Positions 27,028-38,744 are shown, counted from the stretch's first letter. The stretch: 64,000 nucleotides of DNA from Anastatus disparis (GCA_017163975.1 JAFFSR010000136.1:7251501-7315500); one strand, 5' to 3'. Notes: generated by a model from the sequence alone, not told the origin. Made by a program: numbers and translations.

Positions 27028-27824
27028 AATTTTATTTTATTTCTTTTGATTTATTAAGAAATTTAAATAATTTGTAAAAAATATTAACTAGTTGAAAAGG
27101 TGTGTTAGAAATTAGAATAAATTAATTAAAAGCAATAAATTTTCGTTCGTGGAATTCTTTTTCGTTTATTTTTATAAATTATTGTATCTTAAGGAATAGT
27201 TTTTATCAAAATTACCATCAAATAGCTCAACATCATTATATAAATGAAAAAATACCATAAATAATATTATATGAATTAATGATAACAATCAATGATTTTT
27301 GGTGGCATAAAACGTATATTACATGTGTTTTCATAATATAATATAAAAAAATAAGATGAAATTCCACGAAAGCCAACGACAACAGATATACACAAGAATT
27401 ATTTTTATTGGATAAAAATATCCCAATAAATTTTAACGCGGAATTAAAATTTTCTTAATATAGAAATGACGTTAGCTGAAAAGATGGATGTAAAAGAGCA
27501 GAAAATATCACCAACAAAAAAAAAGTTTGAAAAGTTCAGAAGGATTAAGCTAGCTGAGCCCTGCTTTCTTGAGATTATAGCTCTGCTGCGTGATCAGAAA
27601 TCAACTTCGTTAAAATTGCTCTTTTTATTACAAATCTCGAATAGTTGAACTACGCAATCATGCAATTACACTTTACTATTAGTTTATACTTTTAATAACT
27701 GATTACATTGATAGAATTAATGTAACCTTTTGAATCTTTTCAGAAAAATTTTCTTATACAAATTTTTTTGCTTTTGAAATTGTTTTGTAATTTGTAAAAA
27801 AATACAATATTGCACGTATGCACA

Positions 27825-28131
27825 CACTGAAAAGGGACAAGAACAGTGGTTGTACTCTATGGCGGCGAGTGGCGCTAGTATCGATAGCGAACATTCATTG
27901 AAGTACGAGAGAGATGCTAGTGTTTTCTAGAGGATAATGAGTGCTCTCCTGGTTTTGAGTGTTCTCCTCGATGTTTCTTTGTTCGAAGAAATGAGCAGGT
28001 CTTCGCTCAGAGAATAATGAGTCTTCTCTAGAGACTACTAGTTCGCATTTCGACGCGTAGGCTGACTGTATTCTAAAAATGACACCGATTGTACCGTAGA
28101 GTACAGTCACAGTTCGCTTCCCTTTTCAGTG
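27825..28131 (-). mobile_element. CACTGAAAAGGG-ended TIR element, copy 1
   Basis: The 307 bp element starts CACTGAAAAGGG and ends CCCTTTTCAGTG. Imperfect inversion extends ~38 bp inward (GAACAGTGGTTGTACTCTA against GAACTGTGACTGTACTCTA). Both flanks carry CA, consistent with a 2 bp target duplication. Copy 2 (48841-49150) lies in the other orientation. A frame of about 72 codons (minus 27895-28110), starting MTVLYGTIGVIFRIQ, is open in both copies, with substitutions and one in-frame indel between them. Its function is unknown and it may only reflect high identity. Confidence 0.8.
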
Positions 28132-28219
28132 CATGTACATCGTATAAGTTGGTTATCATTTAAAATGGATTTGCTCCATATTTTGCACAAAAGTTAAGTA
28201 CAATTATTTTAGAAGGGTT

Positions 28220-29055
28220 CCTGGTAGAAATGTTAACCAACTTTTAGCGATCAGTTCGTCAAATCGCGACTACTTGGCCAACAGTTTAACTAACTTTTGT
28301 TAAAAATTACTGCTAATTTCGTCACAAAAAGATGGGTTTGTTAGCCAACGATTAGCCCAAGCGTTAGTTAATAATTTAGTAAGTTCGTTAGCCAACAGAT
28401 CCTTAATTTTTCAAATTAATAAAAGAAATAACTATTTAAACTGTATAAATGTTAAAATTTTATAACTATAAAAATATTGACAATATAAATTAACGAATAA
28501 AAAATACTTACTTATGTATTTTTTTTTATAATACGTAGCTATATGTACAGCTATTATAGGATATAGTCGTATTGTACATGTATACATACACATCCATCAG
28601 CAAGAAGGACGGTAGCGCAGGGGCTAAGACTCTTGGCTTACGCTCTAGAGGACCAGGGTGTTCGATTCCTCGAGAAAAATTCGGAAAATTTTTTCTATTT
28701 TCTCTGCGAGAAGTCGAACCCGGAGACCACGAAAAACCTTTTAGAAAAGTCCTACTGGCCAAACTAACATGAAATAAAATAAAAACACGGAGCCTTCACG
28801 GCCTCGAAAAAGTGAGAACTATCAGGTAATGGCACAGAGAATATATATATATGCCAAGTGTCAGTAAAACTATAGAAGAAGAAGACAAGATATCCATCAG
28901 CACGTGCATATTGACATAACCTCCCAAATTTTGTATTTCATTCCTTTGACCAACCGTTGGTTAACCGTTGGCTAATTCTTCTTCTAACCGTTGGCTAAAC
29001 GTATTACCCAAGAGTTACTTAACCAACCATTTCTAGTGGCTTATTTTCTACCAGG
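28220..29055. mobile_element. MULE-like TIR element (CCTGGTAGAAA), non-autonomous
   Basis: Ends CCTGGTAGAAA and TTTCTACCAGG are inverted. Subterminal zones hold many copies of GTTAGCCAAC / GTTGGCTAAC-type motifs in both orientations, like transposase-binding repeats. The left ~250 bp matches the element at 39000, which carries a MULE-type transposase fragment, hence the assignment. SINE-B has inserted at 28603. No clear 9 bp target duplication was found. Confidence 0.65.
28603..28891 (+). mobile_element. tRNA-derived SINE, family B, with 11 bp target duplication
   Basis: The tRNA-like head (box A GTAGCGCAGGGGCTAAG, box B GTGTTCGATTCC) is followed by an unrelated ~220 bp body and a 3' end of GAAGAAGAAGAC. 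It is flanked on both sides by ATCCATCAGCA (28592-28602 and 28892-28902), an exact 11 bp duplication. It lies inside the MULE-like element. No second copy was noticed. Confidence 0.85.
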
Positions 29056-29546
29056 GGTCTAAGATTCATAAATACTTAAATTTGGATTTTAGAAAAATTT
29101 TAGTGCTGTTTATTTTTCTAGATAAAATGATATTTTTTGTAACTTTTATTCATGCCGTACCTGCATGACGTTGTTTACACCTGTTACTTTTAGCCCAGGT
29201 CTCCCCTACTTTTAAACTGAAAATAAGTGTATAAGGAATATAATAATATATTATACTACTTAGGAGATTATTTATTATATCAAATATCAATTTAAAAATC
29301 TATTAAGATAATTTTAAAAAATAATTGAAACATCAATATTTGTTGACGTAAAAGGTTAACTATGTATTGTTTTGTTGTGTTGAGATATGGTGATAATATT
29401 TAAAAAAATTTATGAAATTGATTGTGTGCAATAAAAAATAATATTTTTTAACGATTTTTATAAGTAATACATATTTTTGAGACATTGTTATTTTGATATT
29501 TTAAATACAGCATTACATTTGTAAAAAATCAGCAATCCCTTTTTTT

Positions 29547-29771
29547 TTACAATATAAAAATACATTTGCAGTGATTTATTTTCAAACAAAATTCTTTGCT
29601 GCAGTAGCCATTTGATTTTTTATCAAAATGAAAAAAGTTGCTGTAACAATAACGTTTGTAAATATATTTTTTATAATTTTCAATCAATAAAATGAGCCAC
29701 ATAAAAAAATCGATAAATATAGTGAATTCAATTGAATTTGCCAAAACTTTTTTTCTAATTTCGCCATGCAA
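29547..29771 (-). other. Possible cysteine-rich exon downstream of gene A (uncertain)
   Basis: The minus frame ends in a cysteine-rich tail: NGYCSKEFCLKINHCKC then IFIL and stop, with a CxC like CS-alpha-beta C-termini. A plausible acceptor (TTATTGTTACAG) lies just before it. In copy B (about 59500-59590) the same stretch has a 3-base gap that keeps frame, but an early stop and lost cysteines. No upstream signal-peptide exon was found, so this may be a dying exon, a remnant gene or chance. Confidence 0.25.
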
Positions 29772-29943
29772 CGATAATGAATAAGTTTTGTTATAATTCT
29801 TAGATTTTATAGATCTTATTTTTCTGTGATGTGTGGAACTTTTAAAATTGAAAATTATTGAATATATAAAAATAAAACTTAGAGTGCAAAAAATCTTATT
29901 CGATAAATTTAAATAAGATATGTTAATTTATTTTTCAAACAAT

Positions 29944-31425
29944 ACCATCAAGCACGTAATTACTGATCAGTTAAGCTTAAATAGTGTATAATTTTTTAAA
30001 AAAAAGTGATTAAAGGAAACGAATTGAATTTATTTACTTTGTATATCGTAGTTGGTGGTTTAATTTATCAATTAACGTATTTTTTTCTTTTCAAACATCT
30101 TAAAATAATTAAATAATTAATAAAAAATATAAAATCTACCGTAGGAGCAATTTCTGATCATATTCATTATAGGCAGGAGTTAATTCTGATCAAACTAGAC
30201 TCAATTTCTGACCACATATAAATCTGTAATTCAAAAAGTATACTAAAGAAACGCTACAACTTATATTTTTACACTAAAATTTATTAAATTAAGAAAACAA
30301 TGACAACAACATTTGTTTAATCTTAAATATGAAAAACAATTGTTTTAATTTATGAAATATACTAATTAAAATTAAAGCTTGAAATAAACAATCTGATATG
30401 ATTAATCATTTCTAATTAGTTTTCTACTTTCATTTTTTTCTTTTCTTGACATACTTCACTGAAAAATATGCTTAAGTTGATATTTTTTAGAAATATTATC
30501 TTTCTTTTCTAAATATGTATAGTCCTTCATACATGCAAACCACTCTTTCTAATAAAAATCAGAAACTTAAACTCAAAATTTTTCATAAAAATGTGTAAAA
30601 TTTCTTTATATTGATCATAGAAATACTTGATAAAAAATTACTCTTTATTGAGAATGAAGCTACATCTTTAATTTTTCATTGTTTAAGATAATTTATTTAT
30701 TGAAAATTAGTCATATTTTACTTTATAATATTTATTTCAACTTACCTATTTTCTAATAAACCGATCAAAAATTAAATCCTCTCCTGTGAATGTTACCAAT
30801 TCTTGATCATCAATTTTTTAATAATATTATTGTTTCTTTCACGTAAAATTTGTTTTAATATAATCTTGTGGTCTGTAAGAATTACAGATTACAAGTTTTT
30901 AACAGTTAAAAACGTAGAAGTTGCAAATCGTACTAAATAACACTTATTTCTAAATAATACGCTTATTTCTTACGGTCTGTTGTAAGAAAATGGCGTCGTA
31001 TCCAGTCTAACCAAACACACTGACAGAAATGTTATCTAGAGGCAAACAGAATATACTTGGTCCTAGTATAATATGTTTGTTTTATGCCCTAGCATAAATC
31101 CACTTGAAGGTAACATAATATCTTTGCAGCAAAAACTGCAATTTTGATTTAAACATTTAGTTACTTGCATCTAAACGATACATCGATAAGGAGTCATCCA
31201 CTTGCTATGAGATACCTTTTCTGTCAGTGCAGGACCTACAATTTTAATTTTTTTTCTCGTTTGAATTTAATACAATATGTTTTCAAATTTTAGTGCATGA
31301 AACCTGAATACATTTTCATTATTATACAAATTTTTTCATAATAATTTTTGTATTGTAAAATTTAATATTACATTTTTTGTAACGATTGGATCAGAAATAA
31401 CGCACTGATTAGGAACTACGGCCTT
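29944..31425. mobile_element. 1.48 kb TIR insertion in copy A
   Basis: Copy B is continuous across this point (AACAATATATTC), giving an exact empty site with a 3 bp ATA (or 2 bp TA) duplication. The ends CCATCAAGCACGTAATTACT and AACTACGGCCTTGACG are imperfectly inverted. ATTTCTGATCA-type motifs recur near both ends. No transposase frame is visible. A smaller CACTG element sits inside (31018-31229). Confidence 0.7.
31018..31229. mobile_element. CACTGACAGAAA-ended TIR element
   Basis: The 212 bp element runs from CACTGACAGAAATG to TTTTCTGTCAGTG and is flanked by CA on both sides. It is nested inside the 29944-31425 insertion. Confidence 0.75.
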
Positions 31426-31494
31426 GACGATATATTCATTTGTTAAGTGCATTAATGGTTACGATATAAAAAAAATAACTATATGATTATTTGT

Positions 31495-31500
31495 TTTATT
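31495..31500 (-). terminator. Polyadenylation signal of gene A
   Basis: Minus-strand AATAAA lies 39 bases past the stop of the terminal exon. The paralogue has one at the matching place (59963-59968). Confidence 0.6.
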
Positions 31501-31538
31501 AATAAATGTTTAACCACTGCAAGTGCTAGCCTGTAAAT

Positions 31539-34500
31539 CTACTGTCTTCTTCCTCTTCCTGGTCTTCTTATTTGACGAGGAGCTTCTGTAGTGGAGGTCC
31601 CATGAGAATCTCCAAATTCAGGAGGTTCATCGATTTCAGGACGTTCATCGTCGTCGTCGTCGGCCTTAGGTTTATCCTTTCTTGCACATCTTGGCCACTC
31701 CATGTTAACATGGTATCTTTTTACGCGGATTTTAGAAATTCCTGTCTAAAAATCAAAATTCAATTTCAGTAGCAAAAGAGATACAATTTACTTTTTACTA
31801 TTGATTAATATGAAATTTCTTAAGTATTTCTGGATTTGTACAAATTTTTAATTAAATTAACGTGAAAATTAGAGATAAGGAATATCCTTAAAGTTTTTGT
31901 AATTTATCTGGAATTTACATAATTGACTGATTCTATTCAGATTCATGCAGGCCGTCATAGAATTTTTTTCTTTCTAACAAGGAGAGTACCACTTTTTTAG
32001 GTTACGGTTCGTATTGTAACTTGCGGATATGTTTTTATATATAAAATTGTGAAAAAAGCCGCGAGCATTTCGTCTAACGCTCGATCATTCCAAGATTATG
32101 GGCTATTATGTTCAATTTTTAAAGATTTCTTCGAAAAACCGTTGTTTGTAATAACAAATATTACTCTCCAATGACAGCTTCTAAGTTCATTCTGCAACAT
32201 TCTAGTAAAAGTTGAGATTAAATCCTTTTGATTGAAAAAAAGCGTATTCAAAAAGCTCAACCCGTTCAAAAGCTATAGCAAAGTGAAAAAAATGAAAAAA
32301 ATCAGCACAATAACCCTAGCAGAAATTTGAACATAAAAAATGGTGTATAATACAATTTATGGGCATTATTAGTAATATTTTGTCATGTCAATATTGGTTA
32401 ATAAATAGTCAATTTTTTCCGAATCTCCTGAGCCTTTATTTTTTGTATAGACAGAAAATGCTAACAGAAATATATTGTCCATAAAGTGGGCATTTTAAGT
32501 ACCTAGAAATATTTTAACCTATAAATCCAATACATCTTTTCATTTACGTTTAAATTATAAAATATGTTTAATGAATAAAAAAAAATGAAAAAATAAATCG
32601 TCTCAAACACAAATAATTATAGAGATTTAATTATGAATATTTTTTCTGTTTCTAAGACTCACATTTTAATCTTCGAAAATGCGTGTAATATGTTAGTGGT
32701 ATACTGCCCTTCTAAGAAAGAACGTTCTATCTGACAAAATTTTTAACTCGAGAAAATTAAGATTTAGTAAATGTTGCTTCAAGAATTTCAGCTTTGGAAA
32801 GGTGCCATAGGAAAAAATATCTTATTTAACAAGTTAAAAAACATTTCTAGTCATTTTGCATACGGCGATTCTTGTACATCATGTTTAACTTTCTATAAAT
32901 AAAAAAAAATTTTTTAATGTAGATAGGACGTTCTTTCTAAGGAGGGCAGTATATGGGTAAAAAAACGTTTCATATTGGTTAAAATAATGGCTTTAGAAAT
33001 ACCCATTTTCAGCTCTTCATTTCAAAGCAATGGCCAGAAAAAGGTATAAAAAGCGTTTCATTTTCTACCAGGGAATTCAATGAGTTCAATTTTATGCTAA
33101 TTTTTATAACAATTTTTATAACAATTTTTATTTTCCTATAACTTTTGAACGGGTTGAGCTTTTTGAATACGTTTTTTTTTATCAAAAGGAATTAATCTCA
33201 GTTTTTACTAGAATGTTGCAGAATGAACTTAGAAGTTCTCATTGGAGAGTAATATTCGTTATTATAAAAAATGATTTTTGGAATAAATCTTTAAAAATTG
33301 AATAAAATAGCCCAAAATTTTAGAATGATCGAGCGTTAGATCGAACGCTCACGGCTTTTTTCATAATTTTATAAGTAAAAATATATTCGCAAATTAAACA
33401 TATTCGCAAACATACCATTTTAAAGGCCTTGTTTTAAGCTTTCATTATGTACTTTGATAAAATTGAAAAATTGTTTTTTAGTTAGTAAAAAATTAACTTG
33501 AATGCGCATGATGAAATTCTGCAATTTATTATGTAATTACAATTTTTGAATTTTTTTAATAACTAAGACTTCATTGTCGATTTTTTAATAAATGTCATAA
33601 ATCCCGCGATAGATTATAAATTTTGCGAATTTGCAGGTATTAAAAATTACGTCGAAAATATTTCTTTGAGTCAAAATTAAATGTAACCTCCAAAGCTTCT
33701 ATAGAACAAAAACTGTTGAATTTTTTTAAATCAAACCATCGCCAAAAAAGGTATTTTTTTAAAGAAATTCTTATTGTTTCGATATTTACATATTTGATAT
33801 TTATTTTAAGAATTGAGAAAATATTCCATTTTGTAACCTTCGAAGCCTGTAACCTTCGAAGACTTTTTTACAATATATTATATTGGTATTTGGTATTTTT
33901 TAAATTCAATTTTGCGCAACTTGGAATATCAATTTTTAATACATTTAAAGTCGATTAAGTATAAAAAAACACCAAATTAATTTAAAAAAAAAAATTTTTT
34001 TTGAAAAAATATGAATTTGTTTAGAATGACCCATATGTGCTATATAAAAATATAATTTACCTCGTAGAAAGCTCAACAAATTTTTTTTTCTTGCTACAGC
34101 GAATCTAGTGTTGGATGTGAAAATGAAAATTAAAAACTTGAAAATGAACCTGAATTTTTAAGTTGCTTTAGCCCCGTCAATTTTTGACCTTTTTGGACTT
34201 TTTTTAAAGAAAATGTGCGGAATTTAGTCTTGTTTCAGATGCCGTTATTCATAGAAACATATTCAAATTTCAAAAAAATATATAGTTTTTGAGAAACTTG
34301 CTTTTCAAAAAAATCGCTTTTTTTGGTTTTTCATGAATAACTCACTAGGAGAGTGTCACACCTCCAAATCACGGATTTTGCTCAAACTTCGGGATAAGTT
34401 TTCAGATAAAATATGGAAAAAGCTAAAGTTATAGTCATAAATACTCAATATTTTCCTAGTTACAGACAATTAAAGAAAATCACTAAAAAAGTTACTATAT

Positions 34501-36506
34501 TTTCAAACGCGTATAGTTCCTTAGCATTGATAGCTAGGAGCTTGAAACTTTTTTAAAATGAAAGCTGAGCTCAAATCCTTTCGAAATAGTAGTTATAGCA
34601 TGTCAAAATATTATTTTTTCCCAAAGTTATAGCGTGATAAACATTGGACCCAATTTCAGCTTTTGTTATTAATTAATATTTTAAAAAGAAAAATCAGGTC
34701 CAATGTTTATCACGCTATAACTTTGGGAAAAAATAATATTTTGACATGCTATAACTACTATTTCGAAAGGATTTGAGCTCAGCTTTCATTTTAAAAAAGT
34801 TTCAAGCTCCTAGCTATCAATGCTAAAGAACTATATGCGTTTAAAAATCTAGTAACTTTTTTAGTGATTTTCTTTAATTGTCTGTAACTAGGAAAATATT
34901 GAGTATTTATGACTATAACTTTAGCTTTTTCCATATTTTATCGTCTGAAAACTTATCCCGAAGTTTGAGCAAAATCCGTGATTTGGAGGTGTGACACTCT
35001 CCTAGTCAGTAGGATCAACTTGTATTACAAAAATCGAGACAGCATTTAAAACAAGATTGAATTCCGCACATTTTCGTTAAAAAAACGGTCAAAAATTGAC
35101 GGAGCTATAGCAATTTAAAAAATGAAGGTTCATTTCCAATTTTTGAATTTTCATTTTTACATTCAATACTAAATTTGAACATAAATTTCCATTGCGTGTG
35201 TGGTGCATATACTATTTTTAAACCCGACGCGGAAGCGAAGAAACACTTTCCCGCCCGCTTGAGCGGGCTACTTTGCTACTTTACCCATGAAGGATTAAAA
35301 TAGTACATTACGATACAAGTGACCTAAGTGATACTTGTATCGACCTGTTAGTGACTTTAGTTGCACTAAGGTTACGAGTATCGTATACTATTTTGTAGCA
35401 CGTGGGACATAAATCCGCCAAATTAAATCTGTACTCTTTAAAATCAGTAATAAACGAAAACTATGCACTCCACGAATTATAATTCAAAAAATAAAAGCGA
35501 AAACTATAAAAAACCAAACTTTCAAATCTTATTTTATAAATAGTGAAGTGTTATAAAAAGTCTACACACACTTTTTTCTCATTTTAACTTTTATAAATAG
35601 TGTATAAAAGAATAAAAGAGGCTTGTGCATGTGTTTTTCATTCCTGCCACCGCCAGTCAGCGTCACTCGCTTTGCTCGTGCCGCAAATGCTGGGTGGCAG
35701 AAATAAACTATACATATACGTACAAAAACAAGAAGCGAATAATTGATTGTTAATGAATGTAATGTGGTTTCGCTCAGGGATAGAGAAAAACATTATTTCT
35801 TACATGGAGAGTAAACGAAACGCTCTCGGCTTATGCCTCAACTTACGTCATGATACGTTTATGCGGAAGTTTCGTTTTATCACTTGGAAGAAAAGAAATT
35901 TGATCAGTGACGGCCTGCATGAATCTGAATCAAATCAGTCTATTGTAGAAAGTAAAAAACGTCTTTTTTATAACGATCGTTCATGAAATACAGAAATTTA
36001 AATAAATCTTGAATAATTTACTAACGTTAATTTTGTATGAACTTTGTATGAAACTTGTATTACACTGTTAAAAAATACATGAAATTTGCTTCCAGTACAT
36101 GCATTAAATTTTCGGAAAATACATAAAATTACGATAAAATGTATTAATTTTCATGCAAATCAGTATTAAATTTCATCTTAATAAATAAAATTTAATGATG
36201 ATTTGCATGAAAATTAATACATTTTACCGTAATTTTAACATATTTTTAGAAAATTAATGCATGTACTGGAAGCAAATTTCATGCATTTTTTAACAGTGTA
36301 ATTTTGTATAAAACTAGTTGTTTTATAAGAATATTAAATTCTTATTAACATAAAAATTGATACAAGATAAATCAATCATTTTTTCATTGTGTATATAATA
36401 AAAGAAAATTGATAAGAAAAATACTCACTTCTTCTAATTCTAATCCGTTTATGTAAAGAATAGTGAACGTAAGAAGGAACAATTTCATCAAAAGAAGATT
36501 CTTCAT
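31539..36506 (-). CDS. Gene A: secreted peptide precursor, two exons
   Basis: Exon 1 (36506-36429) starts MKNLLLMKLFLLTFTILYIN and ends at a phase-0 GTGAGT donor: a 26-residue signal-peptide exon. The terminal exon (31745-31539) follows a TTTTAG acceptor, is also phase 0 and gives 68 residues, 94 in total. The order is a conserved basic segment SKIRVKRYH with a furin-like RVKR, the conserved core EWPRCA, an acidic run DDDDDE (29-34 of the exon), a proline/glutamate stretch, and a basic tail RRPGRGRRQ. There is one cysteine. The exon's first 26 residues and splice phase are shared with gene B. Joining the two exons across a 4.7 kb intron packed with mobile DNA is inferred from matching phase and strand. 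An additional small exon is possible. The family is not recognised. It is a secreted, possibly processed peptide of unknown role. Confidence 0.6.
32311..33073. mobile_element. MULE-like TIR element nested in the foldback
   Basis: Left end CCCTAGCAGAAATTT and right end ATTTTCTACCAGGG are imperfectly inverted and match the CCTGGTAGAAA family. It sits at the turn of the larger foldback. Confidence 0.55.
32702..32951. mobile_element. TACTGCCC-ended TIR element
   Basis: Inverted ends TACTGCCCTTCTAAGAAAGA and TCTTTCTAAGGAGGGCAGTA continue with AACGTTCTATCT and AGATAGGACGTT inside. TA on both sides suggests a TA duplication. It is the third and innermost nesting level. Confidence 0.7.
34110..35190. 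repeat. Outer 1.1 kb palindrome around a foldback
   Basis: Left arm motifs (AAAATGAACCTGAATTTT, CGTCAATTTTTGACC, GTGCGGAATTTAGTCTTG) recur inverted on the right near 35050-35150. The family foldback 34345-35005 lies between. Copy B retains the outermost ~70 bp of the left arm at 60790-60860. Confidence 0.65.
34345..35005. mobile_element. AGGAGAGT foldback, copy 1
   Basis: The 661 bp near-perfect palindrome runs from CTAGGAGAGTGTCACACCTC to GGTGTGACACTCTCCTAG. Arms of ~310 bp flank a ~45 bp centre that contains TTAATTAATATTTTAAAA. Copies 2 and 3 are at 45341 and 62290. TA flanks GGAGAG/CTCTCC on both sides, consistent with a TA duplication. Confidence 0.85.
35297..35395. repeat. AATAGTAC-ended hairpin, inverted relative to 7362
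   Basis: Begins AAAATAGTACATTACGATAC and closes GAGTATCGTATACTATTTT. The following 35396-35512 matches the 7258-7361 flank in inverse orientation, including GTAGCACGTGGGACATAAAT. Confidence 0.75.
36063..36298. mobile_element. CACTGTTAAAAAA-ended MITE, copy 1
   Basis: The 236 bp element has ends CACTGTTAAAAAAT and ATTTTTTAACAGTG, TA on both flanks, and is largely palindromic (for example CATGCATTAAATTTTC against GAAAATTAATGCATG). Confidence 0.85.
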
Positions 36507-38040
36507 TTTTATTCAAATAATATTCTTCAAATAATCAGAATTAGCTGCATCTAAATTTACGCAAAAAAAATGTATTTAATTTCACAATATGTAAATAAAT
36601 TTAAAACCACTAATTTTAAAAACGTATTTTATGAACTAGAATATATCAGGTTCAAGATGCTGAATTTCAAATGAAAATTTTATTCTACTTTTATTTTTAT
36701 AATCTTGAACAATAAATTTACTCGTTCTGTGATATCGAAATATAATGAATTTTTATCGCCTCTTATACAATTTTATTTATGGCATCTACGCGATAACAAC
36801 AAATAGCTGACACGGCATTGTAAACTTTAATTAAATATTAATTGAATGATTACTATTATTGAAACGTTCAGATATTTTTATAATACTATATTATCCCAAT
36901 AAACTTTATACAGGCCAAATTATTTAGGCCAAAATATTTGATTACTTACACTAGGCAAAAAAATTTACTCAAATCAATTATAAATGCTGTCTGTACATTA
37001 ATACTTACAAGAAAAGTGCATTACGTTTGGGTCAAAAAATTTCTTTGGGTCGTGAGTAGCGATTGGGACATTGATCATATAAGTTGCGTTTATTAGGTCC
37101 AATGCGCAATATAAGTTGTGAGCACTTAATAGTTGTTCAATGTTTAAACTAGCTATTCTAAAAAAATTTTACAATAAATATATTAAAATTGAAATTAAAA
37201 ATTTTAATTGAATAAAAAATTTGTACAAAAAGATTAAATTATTAAAAATGCATGAAGTGATAAAAATTATGATAGTTTCTATGCATTCTTACCTCTAGAA
37301 CAAAAATAGGCACTATTTTTGTTCTCTTATAGTTTTTGAGCCATTTGAATTTAAAAAAGAAATTTTTTTTAAATGAAAGGTTATTTTCTTAAATTTAATA
37401 TGTTCATAATTCAACATCTGTACGTACACAAGGCAGATTCAAATTTTTTAAAATGCCTTAAAATTCAGACAAAACTCATAACTTTGAAAAAATTATGAGA
37501 AGTTTTATAATGTAATTTTTCTTATCTGTAATTACTTTTATGATAATGATTATGATCATTATGATGATTATTATGATTGTGATAATAATAGTGATTATGA
37601 TTATGCTGATTATGATGATAATAAATGACTATGATGATTATGATTAGGCTGCTCTTTTTGCTTTCTCATAGAGAGGGTAATGTATGAATAAAAAAATTTT
37701 TTACCATATCCAACCCGAAAGTTTCTACTTTCATCCCCACTACTTCAACCGAAAGTCTCACATTCTTGCCAGGGCAGGAAGCAAAAAGAACGTTCTGCGC
37801 AGGCGCTAACGACAGAGTATAGCATACGTTATATCTCTCCGTCTCTTTCTTTTCCCCATATAATGTCTAATATACCTAGCCTTTTTGCTCTTCATCAAAA
37901 GTCATAGTAAGAACAAAACAAAGGCAGATATCAAAATCTTTTTCTGTTTCTTTTTCAAAATCTCTTAAATTTAAAACAAAAAAAACAAAATGTATACATT
38001 ATAATGCATATGTATACATTGTATTATATTATTATTTAGT
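36507..38040. other. Gene-free stretch upstream of gene A
   Basis: A+T-rich. Holds an ATTATGATG-type microsatellite (about 37530-37655) and a partial copy of the TGCTTTCTCATAGAG element start (about 37668). A locally G+C-richer patch at 37720-37860 includes GCGCAGGCGCTAACGACAGA. No exon is seen. The promoter of gene A should lie at the low end, but no TATA box was clear. Confidence 0.45.
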
Positions 38041-38310
38041 TAAAAATGTGTGCATTGAAACAGAGTGTATCAAAGAATAACTCTATCACATTAAATAATA
38101 AATTTTTTTTGTATCAATGAACTATCATTACGAGTGTTACCGTGTAGTGTGTTATCGTGTAGTGTATATAGTAAAACAAAGCATAGAATCTTTAAAAATG
38201 TGTGTGATGAAAAATTAGAATAATTCATAACATCTTTTTTTATTAATGAATTATCATTACGAGTGTTACCGTGTAGTGTGATATCGTGTAGTGTATCTAG
38301 TAGAACAATA
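38041..38310. repeat. Diverged tandem duplication
   Basis: The segment with ATCATTACGAGTGTTACCGT and GTAGTGTGTTATCGTGTAGT occurs twice, about 125 bp apart. Confidence 0.75.
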
Positions 38311-38368
38311 TAACATAACGTTTACGTTATACGTAATTTTAGTTGACAACTTTCGGCTTGGCTATGGT

Positions 38369-38510
38369 AAAAAATTGTATACGCGCCACGGGAGTGAAGG
38401 GGGACATCTTAACCCGCGCGTTTATCGCCCTCGCCTTCGGCTCGGGCGATAACATACGCGCGGGTTAGAATGTCCCCCTTCCCTCCCTTGGTGCGTAATA
38501 TACTATTTTT
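38369..38510. repeat. GC-tipped hairpin of the AATAGTAT family
   Basis: Arms TTGTATACGCGCCACGGGAG and CCTTGGTGCGTAATATACTA enclose GGGGGACAT/ATGTCCCCC and AACCCGCGCG/CGCGCGGGTT. The tip is CGCCCTCGCCTTCGGCTCGG. Confidence 0.8.
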
Positions 38511-38744
38511 CATATTTTTTCATTACATCACCCTGATGATCATTTTTATATTATTTTAATCTATCTTTTTCTCTCTCTCTCTTTCTCTCATTAAAATTGA
38601 AACTTTTTAGTAACAACGGCTATACTTACTTGTTACATAATGTTATTATTGCTATCTTTATAAACGCTAATTAATATTATATATTCTATTTATGAAATTT
38701 TATTTGTAAACTGCATTAAGTCTTACTTAGTTAATTCTATTACG

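Larger units (their letters stand above)
31978..34020. repeat. Foldback insertion inside the gene A intron
   Basis: Arms near 32050-32290 and 33130-33390 are inverted (AACCCGTTCAAAAGCTATAG against CTATAACTTTTGAACGGGTT; ACGCTCGATCATTC against GAATGATCGAGCGT). The left end, CTAACAAGGAGAGTACC, matches inverted 57729-57745 and belongs to the AGGAGAGT foldback family. Copy B lacks this 2 kb. Two further elements are nested within it. Confidence 0.65.
29200..34170. repeat. Duplicated block, copy A (partner of 57890-60870)
   Basis: Clear but diverged similarity to copy B covers the 3' flank, terminal exon and intron end of gene A (29215-29943, 31426-31977 and about 34025-34165). It is interrupted here by insertions at 29944-31425 and about 31978-34020 that copy B lacks. 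Confidence 0.8.

Noticed and set aside
27466..27648. 60-codon plus frame starting MTLAEKMDVKEQK
   Set aside because: Looks less biased than most, but has no homologue I know, no splice sites in evident phase and no conserved partner.
35747..35986. 79-codon plus frame
   Set aside because: Covers the inverted third copy of the conserved intron block, but the frame is not preserved in the other two copies.
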